Shown one piece after another: positions 26,680 through 36,600 of a stretch of 64,000 nucleotides of DNA. The DNA comes from Sphingomonadaceae bacterium OTU29LAMAA1 (GTDB taxonomy: Bacteria; Pseudomonadota; Alphaproteobacteria; Sphingomonadales; Sphingomonadaceae): assembly GCA_024072375.1 (NCBI GenBank), contig CP099617.1:2150001-2214000 (forward strand), in the 5' to 3' direction. The notes under the pieces are model-generated. The model searched no databases and was not told the origin of the DNA. It was given only the letters and a program-made list of their open reading frames with translations. Within the stretch, counting starts at the first letter, position 1. Each line of letters opens with the position of its first letter. The translations under genes were made by a program, and so were the position numbers.

Positions 26680-26693
26680 TTGCCGGGCGGCAA
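26680..26693. promoter_or_regulatory. dyad TTGCC-GGGC-GGCAA upstream of flbD
   Basis: An exact 5-bp dyad with a 4-base spacer in the gap between flagellin and flbD, 63 bases before the flbD start. It resembles the CGGCAA-containing ftr elements bound by FlbD in Caulobacter and could be an autoregulatory site. That match rests on memory of a loose consensus. Confidence 0.3.
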
Positions 26694-26755
26694 CCGTTTT
26701 AACGACGCGTTTACCCTTGTTGCCGCATTGCAGGCTCATCCTTGGGGGATAAACC

Positions 26756-28075
26756 ATGCGTTCGATTTTTCCTTCCGCTGCGGTGTCGCAGCGCAAATAC
26801 GCGCTCGTGTCGGGGCTTCGCGCCCAGGGCTTCGGCGTCGGTTCGTTCGAAACCGGCCAGCCCGGCCCGGCCGACCTGTTCCTGATCGCCGAGGGCGAGG
26901 CGCCGCCCGCCCCTGCCCGCACCGTGATCATCGGCGACGACGGTCGCCACGTCATTCCTTCGCGCGACGGCAACCCGGCGCGAATCGCCTTTGGCCATGA
27001 GGACGCGGCGGTCGGCAACGGCTTTGCCCGCGCGCTGGTCGCCGGGCCCGACATGCCGACGGCGGCGGACCCCGAATCGCTGGCGCTGCTGGCGCTGGCC
27101 GAGCGCGTGGCGCAGGCGGACATCACCGTCCTGATCAACGGGCCGACCGGCACCGGCAAGGAAGTGCTGGCGCGCGCGATCCACAACAATTCGCCCCGCA
27201 AGAACGGCCCGTTCATCGCGATCAACTGCGCCGCGCTGCCCGAGACGATGCTAGAGGCGCTGCTGTTCGGTCACCAGAAGGGTGCATTCACCGGTGCATC
27301 GTCGGGCGGCGAAGGCTTTTTCCGGGCAGCCGACGGCGGCACGATCCTGCTGGACGAGATCGCGGAGATGCCGCTCCAGTTGCAGGCCAAGCTGCTGCGC
27401 GTGTTGCAGGAGCGCGAGGTGGTGCCGATCGGCGCGTCGGTGCCGCAGAAGATCGACGTCCGCGTCGTCGCCTGCGCCAACCGCGATTTGCAGGGCGAAG
27501 TCGCCGCGGGTCGCTTCCGCGCCGATCTGTACTACCGCCTGTCGGTCTTCCCGCTGTCGACCAAGCCGCTCGCCGAGCGTCCGCAGGATATCCCCGCGCT
27601 CGCCGCGACGATGATCCTGCGCCATGCCGGTACGCGTGCCGTCGTGCCGTGGCCGACGGTGGACGCGGTCGAGCAGCTGATGCGCCACGACTGGCCGGGC
27701 AACGTCCGCGAGCTGGAGAACGTGATCCAGCGCGCGCTGCTGTTCGCCGGCGGCGACACGATCGAGGCGAGCCACATCGTGTTCGACCGGCCGATCAGCT
27801 TTACCTTTCACCGCGAATCGGCCCCGGTGACGCAGCTGTTCCCGCAGGCCGCGCCCGCCGAGCCGGCGATGTCGGCCCCGGTGACGTTGGGCAACGTCGT
27901 GCAGATGAGCGAATTCCAGGCGATCCGCGAAATGCTGGCCGCTTGCGGCGGCAGCCGGATCGAGACCGCACGGCGGCTGGGCATTTCCGAGCGCACGTTG
28001 CGCTATCGCCTCGCCAAGGCACGCGATCAGGGCGACGACCTCGCCCGCCCGCTTAACATGGCGGGTGCGGCATGA
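26756..28075 (+). CDS. flbD: sigma-54-dependent flagellar regulator, FlbD type
   Basis: A 439-residue enhancer-binding protein that activates RpoN promoters of middle/late flagellar genes. The N-terminal ~100 residues keep a receiver-like size but lack an acidic pocket and phosphoacceptor aspartate. The AAA+ domain has Walker A GPTGTGKE (129-136), the sigma-54 contact loop GAFTGA (176-181) and Walker B GGTILLDE (194-201). The C-terminus is a Fis-type helix-turn-helix (ARRLGISERTLRYRL). It heads the fli operon; its stop overlaps the fliE start (ATGA). Confidence 0.93.
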   Translation: MRSIFPSAAVSQRKYALVSGLRAQGFGVGSFETGQPGPADLFLIAEGEAPPAPARTVIIGDDGRHVIPSRDGNPARIAFGHEDAAVGNGFARALVAGPDMPTAADPESLALLALAERVAQADITVLINGPTGTGKEVLARAIHNNSPRKNGPFIAINCAALPETMLEALLFGHQKGAFTGASSGGEGFFRAADGGTILLDEIAEMPLQLQAKLLRVLQEREVVPIGASVPQKIDVRVVACANRDLQGEVAAGRFRADLYYRLSVFPLSTKPLAERPQDIPALAATMILRHAGTRAVVPWPTVDAVEQLMRHDWPGNVRELENVIQRALLFAGGDTIEASHIVFDRPISFTFHRESAPVTQLFPQAAPAEPAMSAPVTLGNVVQMSEFQAIREMLAACGGSRIETARRLGISERTLRYRLAKARDQGDDLARPLNMAGAA

Positions 28076-28431
28076 GCGGCGTTGCGGGTGTGGGCGGCGC
28101 GATGAGCGTCGACCGGGTGATGCAGCTGCGCGCGCAGATCCTGGAGCGCAACCAGGCGCTGAGCCGTGCGAGTGCGACCGAGACCAGTGCCCCCGCCGGG
28201 GCTACGAAGCCGACCAGCTTCGCCGATACGCTGCAGGATGCGCTGAAGGACGTCAACGCGACGCAGGGCAAGGCGTCCGCGCTGTCCGAAAGCTACGAAC
28301 GCGGTGAGACGGTCGATATCGCCAAGGTCATGCTGGCGCGCCAGCAGGCCTCGGTCGGGTTCGAGGCCACGCTGCAAGTCCGCAACAAATTGCTGTCCGC
28401 CTACAAGGACATCATGAGCATGCCGGTGTAA
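28072..28431 (+). CDS. fliE: flagellar hook-basal body protein FliE
   Basis: A 119-residue protein linking the MS ring to the proximal rod. The C-terminal half (FADTLQDALKDVN, VMLARQQASVGFEATLQVRNKLLSAYKDIMSM) is the conserved part of FliE. The ATG overlaps the flbD stop, and fliF follows after three bases, so it is coupled in the operon. Confidence 0.95.
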   Translation: MSGVAGVGGAMSVDRVMQLRAQILERNQALSRASATETSAPAGATKPTSFADTLQDALKDVNATQGKASALSESYERGETVDIAKVMLARQQASVGFEATLQVRNKLLSAYKDIMSMPV

Positions 28432-28434
28432 TCG

Positions 28435-30096
28435 ATGAGCACTGCACTCGCCACCACTTCGCCCTCGGGCCTGCCCGAGAAGTTCGCCAACCCGCTGTTG
28501 CAGATCAAGGGCGTGCTCGCGCAGCCCGCCGTCCGCCGCAGCCTGCCGATGGCGATGCTCGTATCGCTCGTCGCTGCCGCCGCGCTCGCCTGGATGAGCC
28601 TGTCGACACCGACGCAGAAGACGCTGTTCACCGGGCTGACCGATGCCGACAAGCAGGCGGTCACCAGCGCACTGACGCAGGCGAACATCACCAGCCATAT
28701 CGACGACGGCACCGGCGCCCTGACGGTCGACGAGGACCAGTTCAGCAAGGCACGCATGCTGCTCGCCGGGCAAGGTTTGCCGAAGCAGGCCCCCGGCGGC
28801 TATGCGATCCTCGACCAGTTGCCGATGGGCGTCAGCCGCGCCGTCGAGGGCGAACGGCTGCGGCAGGCGCGCGAGACGGAGCTGGCCCGTTCGATCGAGG
28901 ATATCGACGCGGTCGCCGAGGCGCGCGTGCATCTCGCCACGCCCGAAGCGTCGGTGTTCGTGCGTGACAATGCCGCGCCGTCGGCGTCGGTGGTCATCAA
29001 ATTGCAGGGTGGCCGCGCGCTGTCACAGGCCCAGGTGCAGTCGATCATCAATCTGGTCGCATCGTCGGTGCCGGGCATGAAGCCGGAGAGCGTGACGATC
29101 GTCGACCAGATGGGCGCGTTGCTGTCCAAGCCGGGTGCCGGCGGCGTCGATGCCGAGGGCGATGCGCGGCTGGAGATGCAGCGCAAGACCGAGGACAAGG
29201 TGCGTCAGCAGCTGGTCCAGCTCCTGACGCCACTGGTCGGCGCGGGCAATTTCACCGCCGAGGTGCAGGCCGACATCAACCTCGACGAGACGCAGGCGAC
29301 GCGCGAAAGCTACGAGAAGCAGGGCGCCTTGCGCGCCGAGACGGGCAACTGGACGGGCAACCAGGCCGGTGGCCCGGCGACGCCCGGCGGTATTCCCGGT
29401 GTGCTGTCGAACACGCCGCCGCCCGCCAGCCAGTTGCAGGCACCTCAGGCCGCCAACGGCGCATCGGGCGAACCCGCTCCGGCTGCCGGCAACCCCGCGC
29501 CCAATCCCAACAAGCAGAGCGACAGCTTCCAGCGCGCCTACGACCTCGGCAAGGAGGTTTCGGTGACGCGCCAGACGCCGGGTTCGGTCAAGCGCCTGTC
29601 CGTCGCCGTGCTGCTGCGCGAACCCGAGAAGGGTCGTCGTACCGCGATGGAAATCGGTCAGGTCACCGATCTGGTGAAGAGCGCGGTCGGTTTCGATCAG
29701 GCGCGACAGGATCAGGTGACCGTGATCAGCCGCAAGTTCGCCGACACGGCGGCCGACGCCACCGGCCCGGCTTGGTACGACAACGCCTGGCTGCCGGTGC
29801 TCGCCCGCAACGCAACAGCGATCATCATCGCGCTGCTGGTGCTGATGCTCGGCGTTCGTCCGCTCGCCAAGGGGCTGATGAAGAAGCGTGAGGATGCGAC
29901 GACGCCGGCACTTGCCGGTCCGGCCGGCAGCCCGGCCGCGGACGGCATCACCGTGCATGAATCGGTCAGCCTCGACCGGCTGGAGGCAACGCAGACGGTC
30001 GACGACCGGATCGGTGCGGTCCGCGGCTTTACCCGCGACAATCCCGCCCGCGCCGCGCTCGCGATCCGCGACATGATCAAGGCCGACGCCAAGTGA
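28435..30096 (+). CDS. fliF: flagellar MS-ring protein FliF
   Basis: A 553-residue inner-membrane ring protein and assembly base of the flagellum. There is a transmembrane segment near residues 38-58 and a second near 455-475. The ring-building motifs include FTGLTDADKQAV, DEDQFSKARMLLAGQGLP and QRAYDLGKEVSVTRQTPGSVKRLSVAVLL. A Pro/Ala/Gly-rich insert (~305-360) interrupts the periplasmic domain, as is usual for FliF. The C-terminal ~50 residues, after VDDRIGAVRGF, are the FliG-binding helices. The length matches the family. Confidence 0.96.
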   Translation: MSTALATTSPSGLPEKFANPLLQIKGVLAQPAVRRSLPMAMLVSLVAAAALAWMSLSTPTQKTLFTGLTDADKQAVTSALTQANITSHIDDGTGALTVDEDQFSKARMLLAGQGLPKQAPGGYAILDQLPMGVSRAVEGERLRQARETELARSIEDIDAVAEARVHLATPEASVFVRDNAAPSASVVIKLQGGRALSQAQVQSIINLVASSVPGMKPESVTIVDQMGALLSKPGAGGVDAEGDARLEMQRKTEDKVRQQLVQLLTPLVGAGNFTAEVQADINLDETQATRESYEKQGALRAETGNWTGNQAGGPATPGGIPGVLSNTPPPASQLQAPQAANGASGEPAPAAGNPAPNPNKQSDSFQRAYDLGKEVSVTRQTPGSVKRLSVAVLLREPEKGRRTAMEIGQVTDLVKSAVGFDQARQDQVTVISRKFADTAADATGPAWYDNAWLPVLARNATAIIIALLVLMLGVRPLAKGLMKKREDATTPALAGPAGSPAADGITVHESVSLDRLEATQTVDDRIGAVRGFTRDNPARAALAIRDMIKADAK

Positions 30097-31127
30097 ACGC
30101 GATCACGCCCGTCGTCGCCGCCGCGCGCAGCTATACCGGCGTCGAACGCGCCGCGGTGCTGATGATGCTGGTCGGCGAGGAGGAAGCTGCGGCCATCCTC
30201 CAGAAGCTCGACCCCGAGGAAGTGCGGCAGCTCGGTTCCGCCATGTTCGCGGTCGCGGACGTGTCCGAACAGGAGATGGAGGACGTGCTCGACGATTTCG
30301 TCGGCAAGGCGCGCGAGCGTACCGGCATCACTTTCGAACCGCGCCCGCGGATCGAAGCGGTGATGAACCGCGCGCTGGGGCCCGAGAAGGCGGAAAGCGT
30401 GCTCGCACGCATCACACCGCCCGAAGCCAATTGCGAGCTCGAGATCCTCGACTGGCTCGAGGCCGGCGAGATCGCGCAGATGATCGAAAAGGAACATCCG
30501 CAGATCGCGGCGGTGATGATCGCCAATCTCGATCCCACGGTCGGTGGTCAGGTGCTCGAATTGCTGCCCGATGCGGTGCAGCCCGATATCCTGCACCGCA
30601 TCGCGCGGCTGGGGCCGATCAACCCCGATGCCGTCGAGACGTTGAAGGCGGTGCTCGCCAGCCGGCGCGGCGGCGGCGGCGGTCGTCCCGGCGCCAATGG
30701 CCCGACGCTGGGTGGCACGCGCGAGGCGGCGAAGATCCTGCAGGGCGCGCGCAAGGCGACCGAACAGCGGGTGATGCCGAAGCTGTTCAAGATCGACAAG
30801 GACGTCGCCAAGGCGATCGAGGAGGCGATGTTCGTCTTCGACAACCTGCTCGATCTCGACGACAAGAATCTGGGTACGCTGATCCGCAACGTCGATGGCG
30901 ACATTCTGTCGCGCGCGCTGAAGGGCGTCGACGAGAATGCGCGCAATCGCTTCCTCGGCTGCATGTCGGCGCGCGCCGCCGACGGTATCCGCGACGAGAT
31001 GGAGGCACGCGGGCCGATGAAGCTCGCCGAAGTGCTGGAAGCGCAAAAGGCGATGATCGGTATCGCGCGCAACCTCGCCAAGGACGGCACCATCGTGATG
31101 GGCGCGAGCGACGACGATTATGTCTGA
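30093..31127 (+). CDS. fliG: flagellar motor switch protein FliG
   Basis: A 344-residue C-ring protein that contacts the stator and sets torque and direction. It starts with GTG overlapping the fliF stop (GTGA). The N-terminal domain begins ERAAVLMMLVGEEEAAAILQKL, the middle domain contains the EKEHPQIAAVMIANL EHPQ motif, and the C-terminal torque domain has VFDNLLDLDDKNLGTLIRNV and a run of charged residues (DENARNRFLGCMS). All parts are intact. Confidence 0.96.
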   Translation: MNAITPVVAAARSYTGVERAAVLMMLVGEEEAAAILQKLDPEEVRQLGSAMFAVADVSEQEMEDVLDDFVGKARERTGITFEPRPRIEAVMNRALGPEKAESVLARITPPEANCELEILDWLEAGEIAQMIEKEHPQIAAVMIANLDPTVGGQVLELLPDAVQPDILHRIARLGPINPDAVETLKAVLASRRGGGGGRPGANGPTLGGTREAAKILQGARKATEQRVMPKLFKIDKDVAKAIEEAMFVFDNLLDLDDKNLGTLIRNVDGDILSRALKGVDENARNRFLGCMSARAADGIRDEMEARGPMKLAEVLEAQKAMIGIARNLAKDGTIVMGASDDDYV

Positions 31128-31860
31128 GTTCGTCGCCGGATTTGCCGGACGCCACGACACCGCCGCCCACCTGCTCCAGGCTGCGTTCGCGCCGCCGCAG
31201 GGCTTCACGCCGCGCGAGATGTGGGCGACGCTGGAACGCGCGATGGGGGGGGATCGGGATGAACCGCGATCCGGCCCGAAGCATTTCAGCCCCGCCGATC
31301 CGGGCGGCGAGAAGCCTACGCAGGGCTGGGACCCGCTCGATGCACAGGTGGAGCCGACCGGCTTCATCGATCCGGTCGAGACGGCGCATGCCGCCGGTTA
31401 TGCCGAGGGGCTGGCCGCTGCTGCCGCAGCGGCGCGCGAGAGCGGCGACCGCGACCGGGCGCTGCTGACCGAACTGACCGCGGCGCTCGCCAATGGCCAT
31501 CAGCTGGATCGTGATCGCATCGCCACGCAATTGCGCCAGACCGTGCTGCTGCTCGTCAACAAGCTGGTCGGCGAATGCGGCGTCACCGCCGACGTGCTCA
31601 ACGGCCGCATCGCAGCCGCCGCCGAGATGCTGGCGGACGCGAGCGAATCGGCCTTGCTGCGGCTCAATCCCGAGGATCTGCCGCTGGTCGAGGCATCGCT
31701 GCCGAAGTCGATCTTCGCCGCGGGTGACGCATCGCTGCCGCGCGGCAGCTTCGTGCTGGAAAGCGCATCGACGCTGGTCGAGGACGGGCCGGAATTGTGG
31801 CTGGGTCAGCTCGCCGAGGCGATCGACCGCGTGCCGGTGCCGGCGCTGGAGCCGCGCTGA
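31120..31860 (+). CDS. fliH: flagellar export apparatus protein FliH
   Basis: A 246-residue peripheral stalk/regulator of the FliI ATPase. The N-terminal ~80 residues are poorly conserved. The middle is an Ala-rich helix (AHAAGYAEGLAAAAAAARESG) as expected for the long FliH helix, and the C-terminal domain contains LVNKLVGECGVTADVL and LRLNPEDLPLVEA. It overlaps fliG by 8 bases and the fliI start by one base. Assignment relies on position together with the C-terminal pattern. Confidence 0.9.
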   Translation: MSEFVAGFAGRHDTAAHLLQAAFAPPQGFTPREMWATLERAMGGDRDEPRSGPKHFSPADPGGEKPTQGWDPLDAQVEPTGFIDPVETAHAAGYAEGLAAAAAAARESGDRDRALLTELTAALANGHQLDRDRIATQLRQTVLLLVNKLVGECGVTADVLNGRIAAAAEMLADASESALLRLNPEDLPLVEASLPKSIFAAGDASLPRGSFVLESASTLVEDGPELWLGQLAEAIDRVPVPALEPR

Positions 31861-33188
31861 TGCTCAACCGCTTCACCGCCGATTATCTGGAGACGCTGGG
31901 TGTCGCCGATTTCCGCCCGACGCCAAAGGTGTCGGGGCGCCTGTCCTCGTACGACGGCCTGCTGATGGAAGCGGTCGGCCTGTCGCTACCGGTCGGCACG
32001 ATCTGCGAAATCGGCGGCCATGGCGATGCGAAGGTCGAGGCGGAGGTGATCGGTTTCCGCAAGGGGCGGACGTTGCTGATGAACCTTGGTGGTCCCGCGG
32101 CGCTGTTGCCGCGCGCGCCGGTGCGGCCCGTCGGCCCTCCCGGCGAAGCGGAGGTGGGGGATGCGCTGCTCGGCCGCGTGGTCGATGGCGCGGGCAAGCC
32201 GATCGACGGGCTCGGGCCGATCCGCGGCGCGCGGAAATGGCCGCTCGCGGGCAAGCTGCAATCTCCGCTGGACCGGGGCCGTGTGCTCAAGCCGATGGAT
32301 GTCGGCGTGCGCGCGATCAACGGGCTGCTGACGATCGGCCAGGGCCAGCGTGTCGGCATCATGGCGGGGTCCGGCGTCGGCAAATCGGTGCTGCTCGGCA
32401 TGATGGTGCGCGCGGCGCAGGCCGATGTGATCGTCATCGGCCTGATCGGTGAACGGTCGCGGGAAGTCGCCGACTTCCTCGAAACCAAGGTCGCGGGCGA
32501 GGCGCGCAAGCGTGCCGTCGTCGTCGCCGTTCCCGCCAACCATTCCCCCGTGCTGCGCATCCGCGGCGCGCTGCGTGCCACCGCCATCGCCGAAGCCTTT
32601 CGCAACGAAGGCAAGAAGGTGCTGCTGATCATGGACAGCCTGACCCGCGTCGCGCACGCCGGTCGCGAAATCGGGCTGGCGCTGGGCGAGCCGGCATCGG
32701 CGCGCGGCTATCCTCCGTCGGCGATCGCGATGCTGCCGAACCTGATCGAGCGTGCCGGCACCGACGTGCGCACCGGCGGATCGATAACCGCGATCTACAC
32801 CGTGCTCGCGGACGGCGACGACGGCAACGACCCGGTGGTCGATTCGGCGCGCTCGATCCTCGACGGCCATATCGTCCTCAACCGCCATCTGGCGGAGCGC
32901 GGCGTCTATCCGGCGATCGACATCGGCCCTTCGGTCAGCCGCGTGATGACCGACATCGCGCATCCCGACCACGTTCACGCCGCGCGCGTGCTGCGCCGAC
33001 ATCTGGCGACGTACGAAGAGAATCGCGATCTCGTGCTGATGGGCGCCTATCGTCCCGGCGCGGATCCCGCGATCGATGCGGCGATCGCCGCGCACCCGGC
33101 CGTAATGGAATATATCAAGCAGGGTAGCGACGAGAATGTCTCGCTAGGCGATTCGATCGCCGAACTGACCGGCGTGTTCGGTGCCTGA
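31860..33188 (+). CDS. fliI: flagellum-specific ATPase FliI
   Basis: A 442-residue ATPase of the type III export system, homologous to F1 beta. The ATG at 31860 overlaps the fliH stop (TGATG). Walker A is MAGSGVGKS, Walker B region LLIMDSLTRVAHAGREIGLA, with SARGYPPSAIAMLPNLIERAG and VVDSARSILDGHIVLNR also conserved. The N-terminal barrel domain occupies the first ~90 residues. It energises unfolding and loading of export substrates with FliH and FliJ. Confidence 0.97.
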   Translation: MLNRFTADYLETLGVADFRPTPKVSGRLSSYDGLLMEAVGLSLPVGTICEIGGHGDAKVEAEVIGFRKGRTLLMNLGGPAALLPRAPVRPVGPPGEAEVGDALLGRVVDGAGKPIDGLGPIRGARKWPLAGKLQSPLDRGRVLKPMDVGVRAINGLLTIGQGQRVGIMAGSGVGKSVLLGMMVRAAQADVIVIGLIGERSREVADFLETKVAGEARKRAVVVAVPANHSPVLRIRGALRATAIAEAFRNEGKKVLLIMDSLTRVAHAGREIGLALGEPASARGYPPSAIAMLPNLIERAGTDVRTGGSITAIYTVLADGDDGNDPVVDSARSILDGHIVLNRHLAERGVYPAIDIGPSVSRVMTDIAHPDHVHAARVLRRHLATYEENRDLVLMGAYRPGADPAIDAAIAAHPAVMEYIKQGSDENVSLGDSIAELTGVFGA

Positions 33189-33612
33189 CGCGAAGAAGCT
33201 TGCGCGCATCCACCGCGTGCGCACGCTGCAGCTGGGCCTCACCCGCGCCGACGAGGTGCGGGCGCACGAGAAATTCGCGAGCGAGACCAACCTTGCCAGC
33301 CGCATCCAGGCGCTGGCGGATGCGGTGTCGCCGACGTCCGATACCGTCGCCAGCGCCGGGTCGCTGGGCGCGCAGGCGCATTTTCGCGAACGGCTCCACC
33401 AATCCTCCGCCGCGGCGCAGATGCGGGTCCAGTCGGCCGAGATGTTCGTCAACCGCGCTGCCGAAGCCACCCGATCGGCCAAGCGCGACCAGAGTGCGAT
33501 CGAGAAGCTGCTCGATCGTGCGCGCCGTGCCGCATTGGTCAAAGAGATGCGCGCGCTGGAAGACACCCCCCCGATTTCTCCACTGAAGGCAAAACGGCAC
33601 GATCCTTGCTAA
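33181..33612 (+). CDS. fliJ: flagellar export chaperone FliJ
   Basis: A 143-residue, highly charged, almost wholly helical protein predicted to form an antiparallel coiled coil, the FliJ architecture. It starts with GTG overlapping fliI by 8 bases. FliJ sequences are weakly conserved, so the call depends on its place directly after fliI, its size and its coiled-coil character. It acts as the central stalk of the export ATPase. Confidence 0.82.
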   Translation: MPDAKKLARIHRVRTLQLGLTRADEVRAHEKFASETNLASRIQALADAVSPTSDTVASAGSLGAQAHFRERLHQSSAAAQMRVQSAEMFVNRAAEATRSAKRDQSAIEKLLDRARRAALVKEMRALEDTPPISPLKAKRHDPC

Positions 33613-33650
33613 TGGTCTTGGGACACTTGTGATCCTGACGAGACCTATCG

Positions 33651-36600
33651 ATGATCAACGCCGCCGCAGCCATCGTTCCGACCACTCCCGGCCAGCCGGG
33701 CAAGGGTGCGTTGCCGGTTGGCGGCGAGTTGTTCGCGCTGTCGATGTCGACCCTGCCGGAGATGGCCGGCGTGAGTGGCGATGCCCCGGCGAACACGATC
33801 CCGCTGGCCGCCGGCGACCCGGTCCGGCAAGCGCTTGCCGCTCCCGGCATGCCGCTGCCGACCGTCGATGCTGCCGCGATCGATCCGGCATTGGCGTGGC
33901 TGCCTGCGGTCAATATCGCCGTGCCTGCGCCGATGGAGATCCCGCCTGCGCTGGCGAACGCCGGCACCGATGCGCGACCCGACCGGCCGTTCGTGTTCAC
34001 CGGCACGCCCGTGCTGAACGGCAGCACGTCCGTCGGCGCGCTGGCGATGGGCAGTACGACGAGACCGGCACCGGCCGTTGCGGTCGCGCCGCCCCTCCCA
34101 GACACACCGGCGGTTCGGCCGCTGGCACCTGGGCGGGCAGCGATGCCCGATGCGCCGGCAGGTGACGCAACACCGCAGGCGATCCCGCCTGAGCCGATAG
34201 CCGAACCCCTTGCCGCCACGCCCGGGACTTCGCCTGCGACGGCGAAGCCGACGGACACGCCGCAGGCCGCGACGACCACGAACACGCCGCAGGCGGCGAC
34301 ACTGCCGCAAACTTCGCAGGCGGCGACGGGTGACACGTCGGGTCGCCCCTCATCGGACATGCCGGTCGCAGAGCCGCTCGCTCGCGTACCGGCCAGTTCT
34401 CCGGCGCCCCGAAAGCGCGCTGCGTCGGCAGATATCGATGCGGCGACGGCTGGCGACCCCGCCAAGCCGCTGCGCCACAAGGGATCGCCGGCAACTGAGA
34501 CCCTGGCTGCGACACCGGCCGGATCGGAAGCGCCGGCACTTCAGGTCGTGCACGCCACGCTGCCGGCGATCGCATCCGAACCCGATGCTCCCCCAGCGGT
34601 GTCCGACGATATCGTCCCTGACAGGGTGGTGACGCGGCGCGACGCGGCGCCGGAAAACCGGCATCACACCATAAGGGCCAGCTCCGGACCAGCGGTTGAC
34701 GAGCCGGTCGAAGCAGCGGACGAGGAAGCAACAGAGCTTGCTGCACCGCTGCCGGCGGGCCGGGCCGATCAGACGATCACATCGGCGCCGCTACCCACAC
34801 CGCCAGCCATAGCGCCCGTCGCACAGGCCCCGACGATTCCCGTCCAGCCGGTCGTGCAGACCGTGGTACAGGACGTCGCCGTTGTGCCCAAGGGCGCGGC
34901 GCCGGTTTCGTCGCGCCTTCCTGCACGGGAGAACCGGTCGCGACCGGACGACGCTTCGACCCTTCCCGGAACTACGCCAGTGCCGACGTCCGTCGCATCG
35001 AACGGTGATTCGGCCACACTCGCCCCACCACCATCGCAGCGGCCGGAAATGCCTGCGCCGGCACGATCGCTGGCCGACATGCAGGTCGGCGACCGGGTTC
35101 CGGCATCGGCCGTGGTCCCCGAGCCGGCCCCGGCAAAGTTGGACGCCGTCGATACCCGGCGCGAAATTCCGGCCGCAGCGAGTGCCAGGCGCTCCCCTGC
35201 CGCCGCTCCGCCGATGACTATTCTGCAGCCCGCTGCGGTTGCGCCGGTGGCTATCCGGGTGTCAGAAGACGAGGCCACCGATCCGCAGAGGCCGGAATCG
35301 TTCGCGCGCGAACGTTCTGCACCGCGCGTTCCCGGTCCCGCGATTCCATCGGCAGCCCCGCTGCCAGCCGATCCCGGCGTGATCGACCCCGCCGGACGCG
35401 CGCGCGATCCGGTTGCGAGACCAGTTCGCGCGACGACACGCGACCCTGCCGTCGCATCGGCAGTTCCGCTGCCGGCGACGGCGACGGCGATGGCGACGGG
35501 GATGGAGACGGGGGCACCTGCTCCGGATCGCGCAGAACCGACCCCGCGCACGGTCGCTGCCATGCCGGTCGATCAGGTTGCGAACGCCGCGACCGACCCG
35601 GCCAGAGGCACGACGCCCGCACCGGCAGGCGTCGCTACGCCAACCGGTCCCGAACGCGCGAAGCCCGATTCGCCGACCCCGGCTGCGCAACCTGCTATCA
35701 TTGCCGATCCCGCACCGCTGATTGATGTGGCGCGTCCGCCAGCCGGGCAGCAGGCACCGGACGACCGCGTCCCTGCCGCACCGGCTCCCTCCGATCCTTC
35801 GCCCGTCACGGTCGACGCCCGCTCGACGACCGTATCCCCGGTTCGCGACTCCGGTGCGGCACCGATGGCCGATACGGCCGGCCCGTCTCGCTCCGTCGAT
35901 GCGGCACCATCGACGCCCGCTGCCACGTCTGTGCCGACGCCCGTCATCGCCGTCGCGGCGCCGGTAGCGGTTGCCGCCGTATCCCCGGCGTCCGATGTCG
36001 CGCCGGAAGCGGTGCCGGCCGGGACCATGACGGCCCCGACCCCTGCCGCTGCCCCGACGCCCCGACCGACGTTCATGCGCGAAGTGTCCGGCACGCCGCG
36101 CCAGACCGTGGCGCTTCGTCCACGAACGGCGGCGCCGTCGCAGCCGACGGCAGGCACCACCGCTCCCGCGGCGGAAGTGTTCGGTGCGGCGAAGCATGCC
36201 GCGACCGGCGCCGACGAGCGCAAGCGCGTCGCACCGCTCGATCCCGCCGCCACGACGGTCGCCCCGTTGGCCACCGCCGCCCCGACGCATGGCGCTTCAC
36301 CCGTCGTCGATACGACCCGGCCGACGCTCGACATGCGACAGGATAGCTGGCCGACGCATATGATCGACCGGATCGAGGCGTTGCGCGATGCGGCCAATGC
36401 GAACGACACGCGTATCCGCCTCGTCCCCGATGCGCTCGGCGCGATCGATATCTCCGTCCGGATGGTGGGCGATGCGATCCACGTCCGCTTCGCCGCGGAC
36501 AATGGCACCACCCGCGCCCTGATCGAGGACGCGCAGCCACGGCTGGCGGAGGTCGCGCAGGAGCGTGGATTGCGGATCGGCCAGACGATCGTCGAGCCCG

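Noticed and set aside
26466..26755. sigma-54 (-24/-12) promoter upstream of flbD or flagellin
   Set aside because: No TGGCAC-N5-TTGC match with correct GG/GC spacing was seen in the gap.
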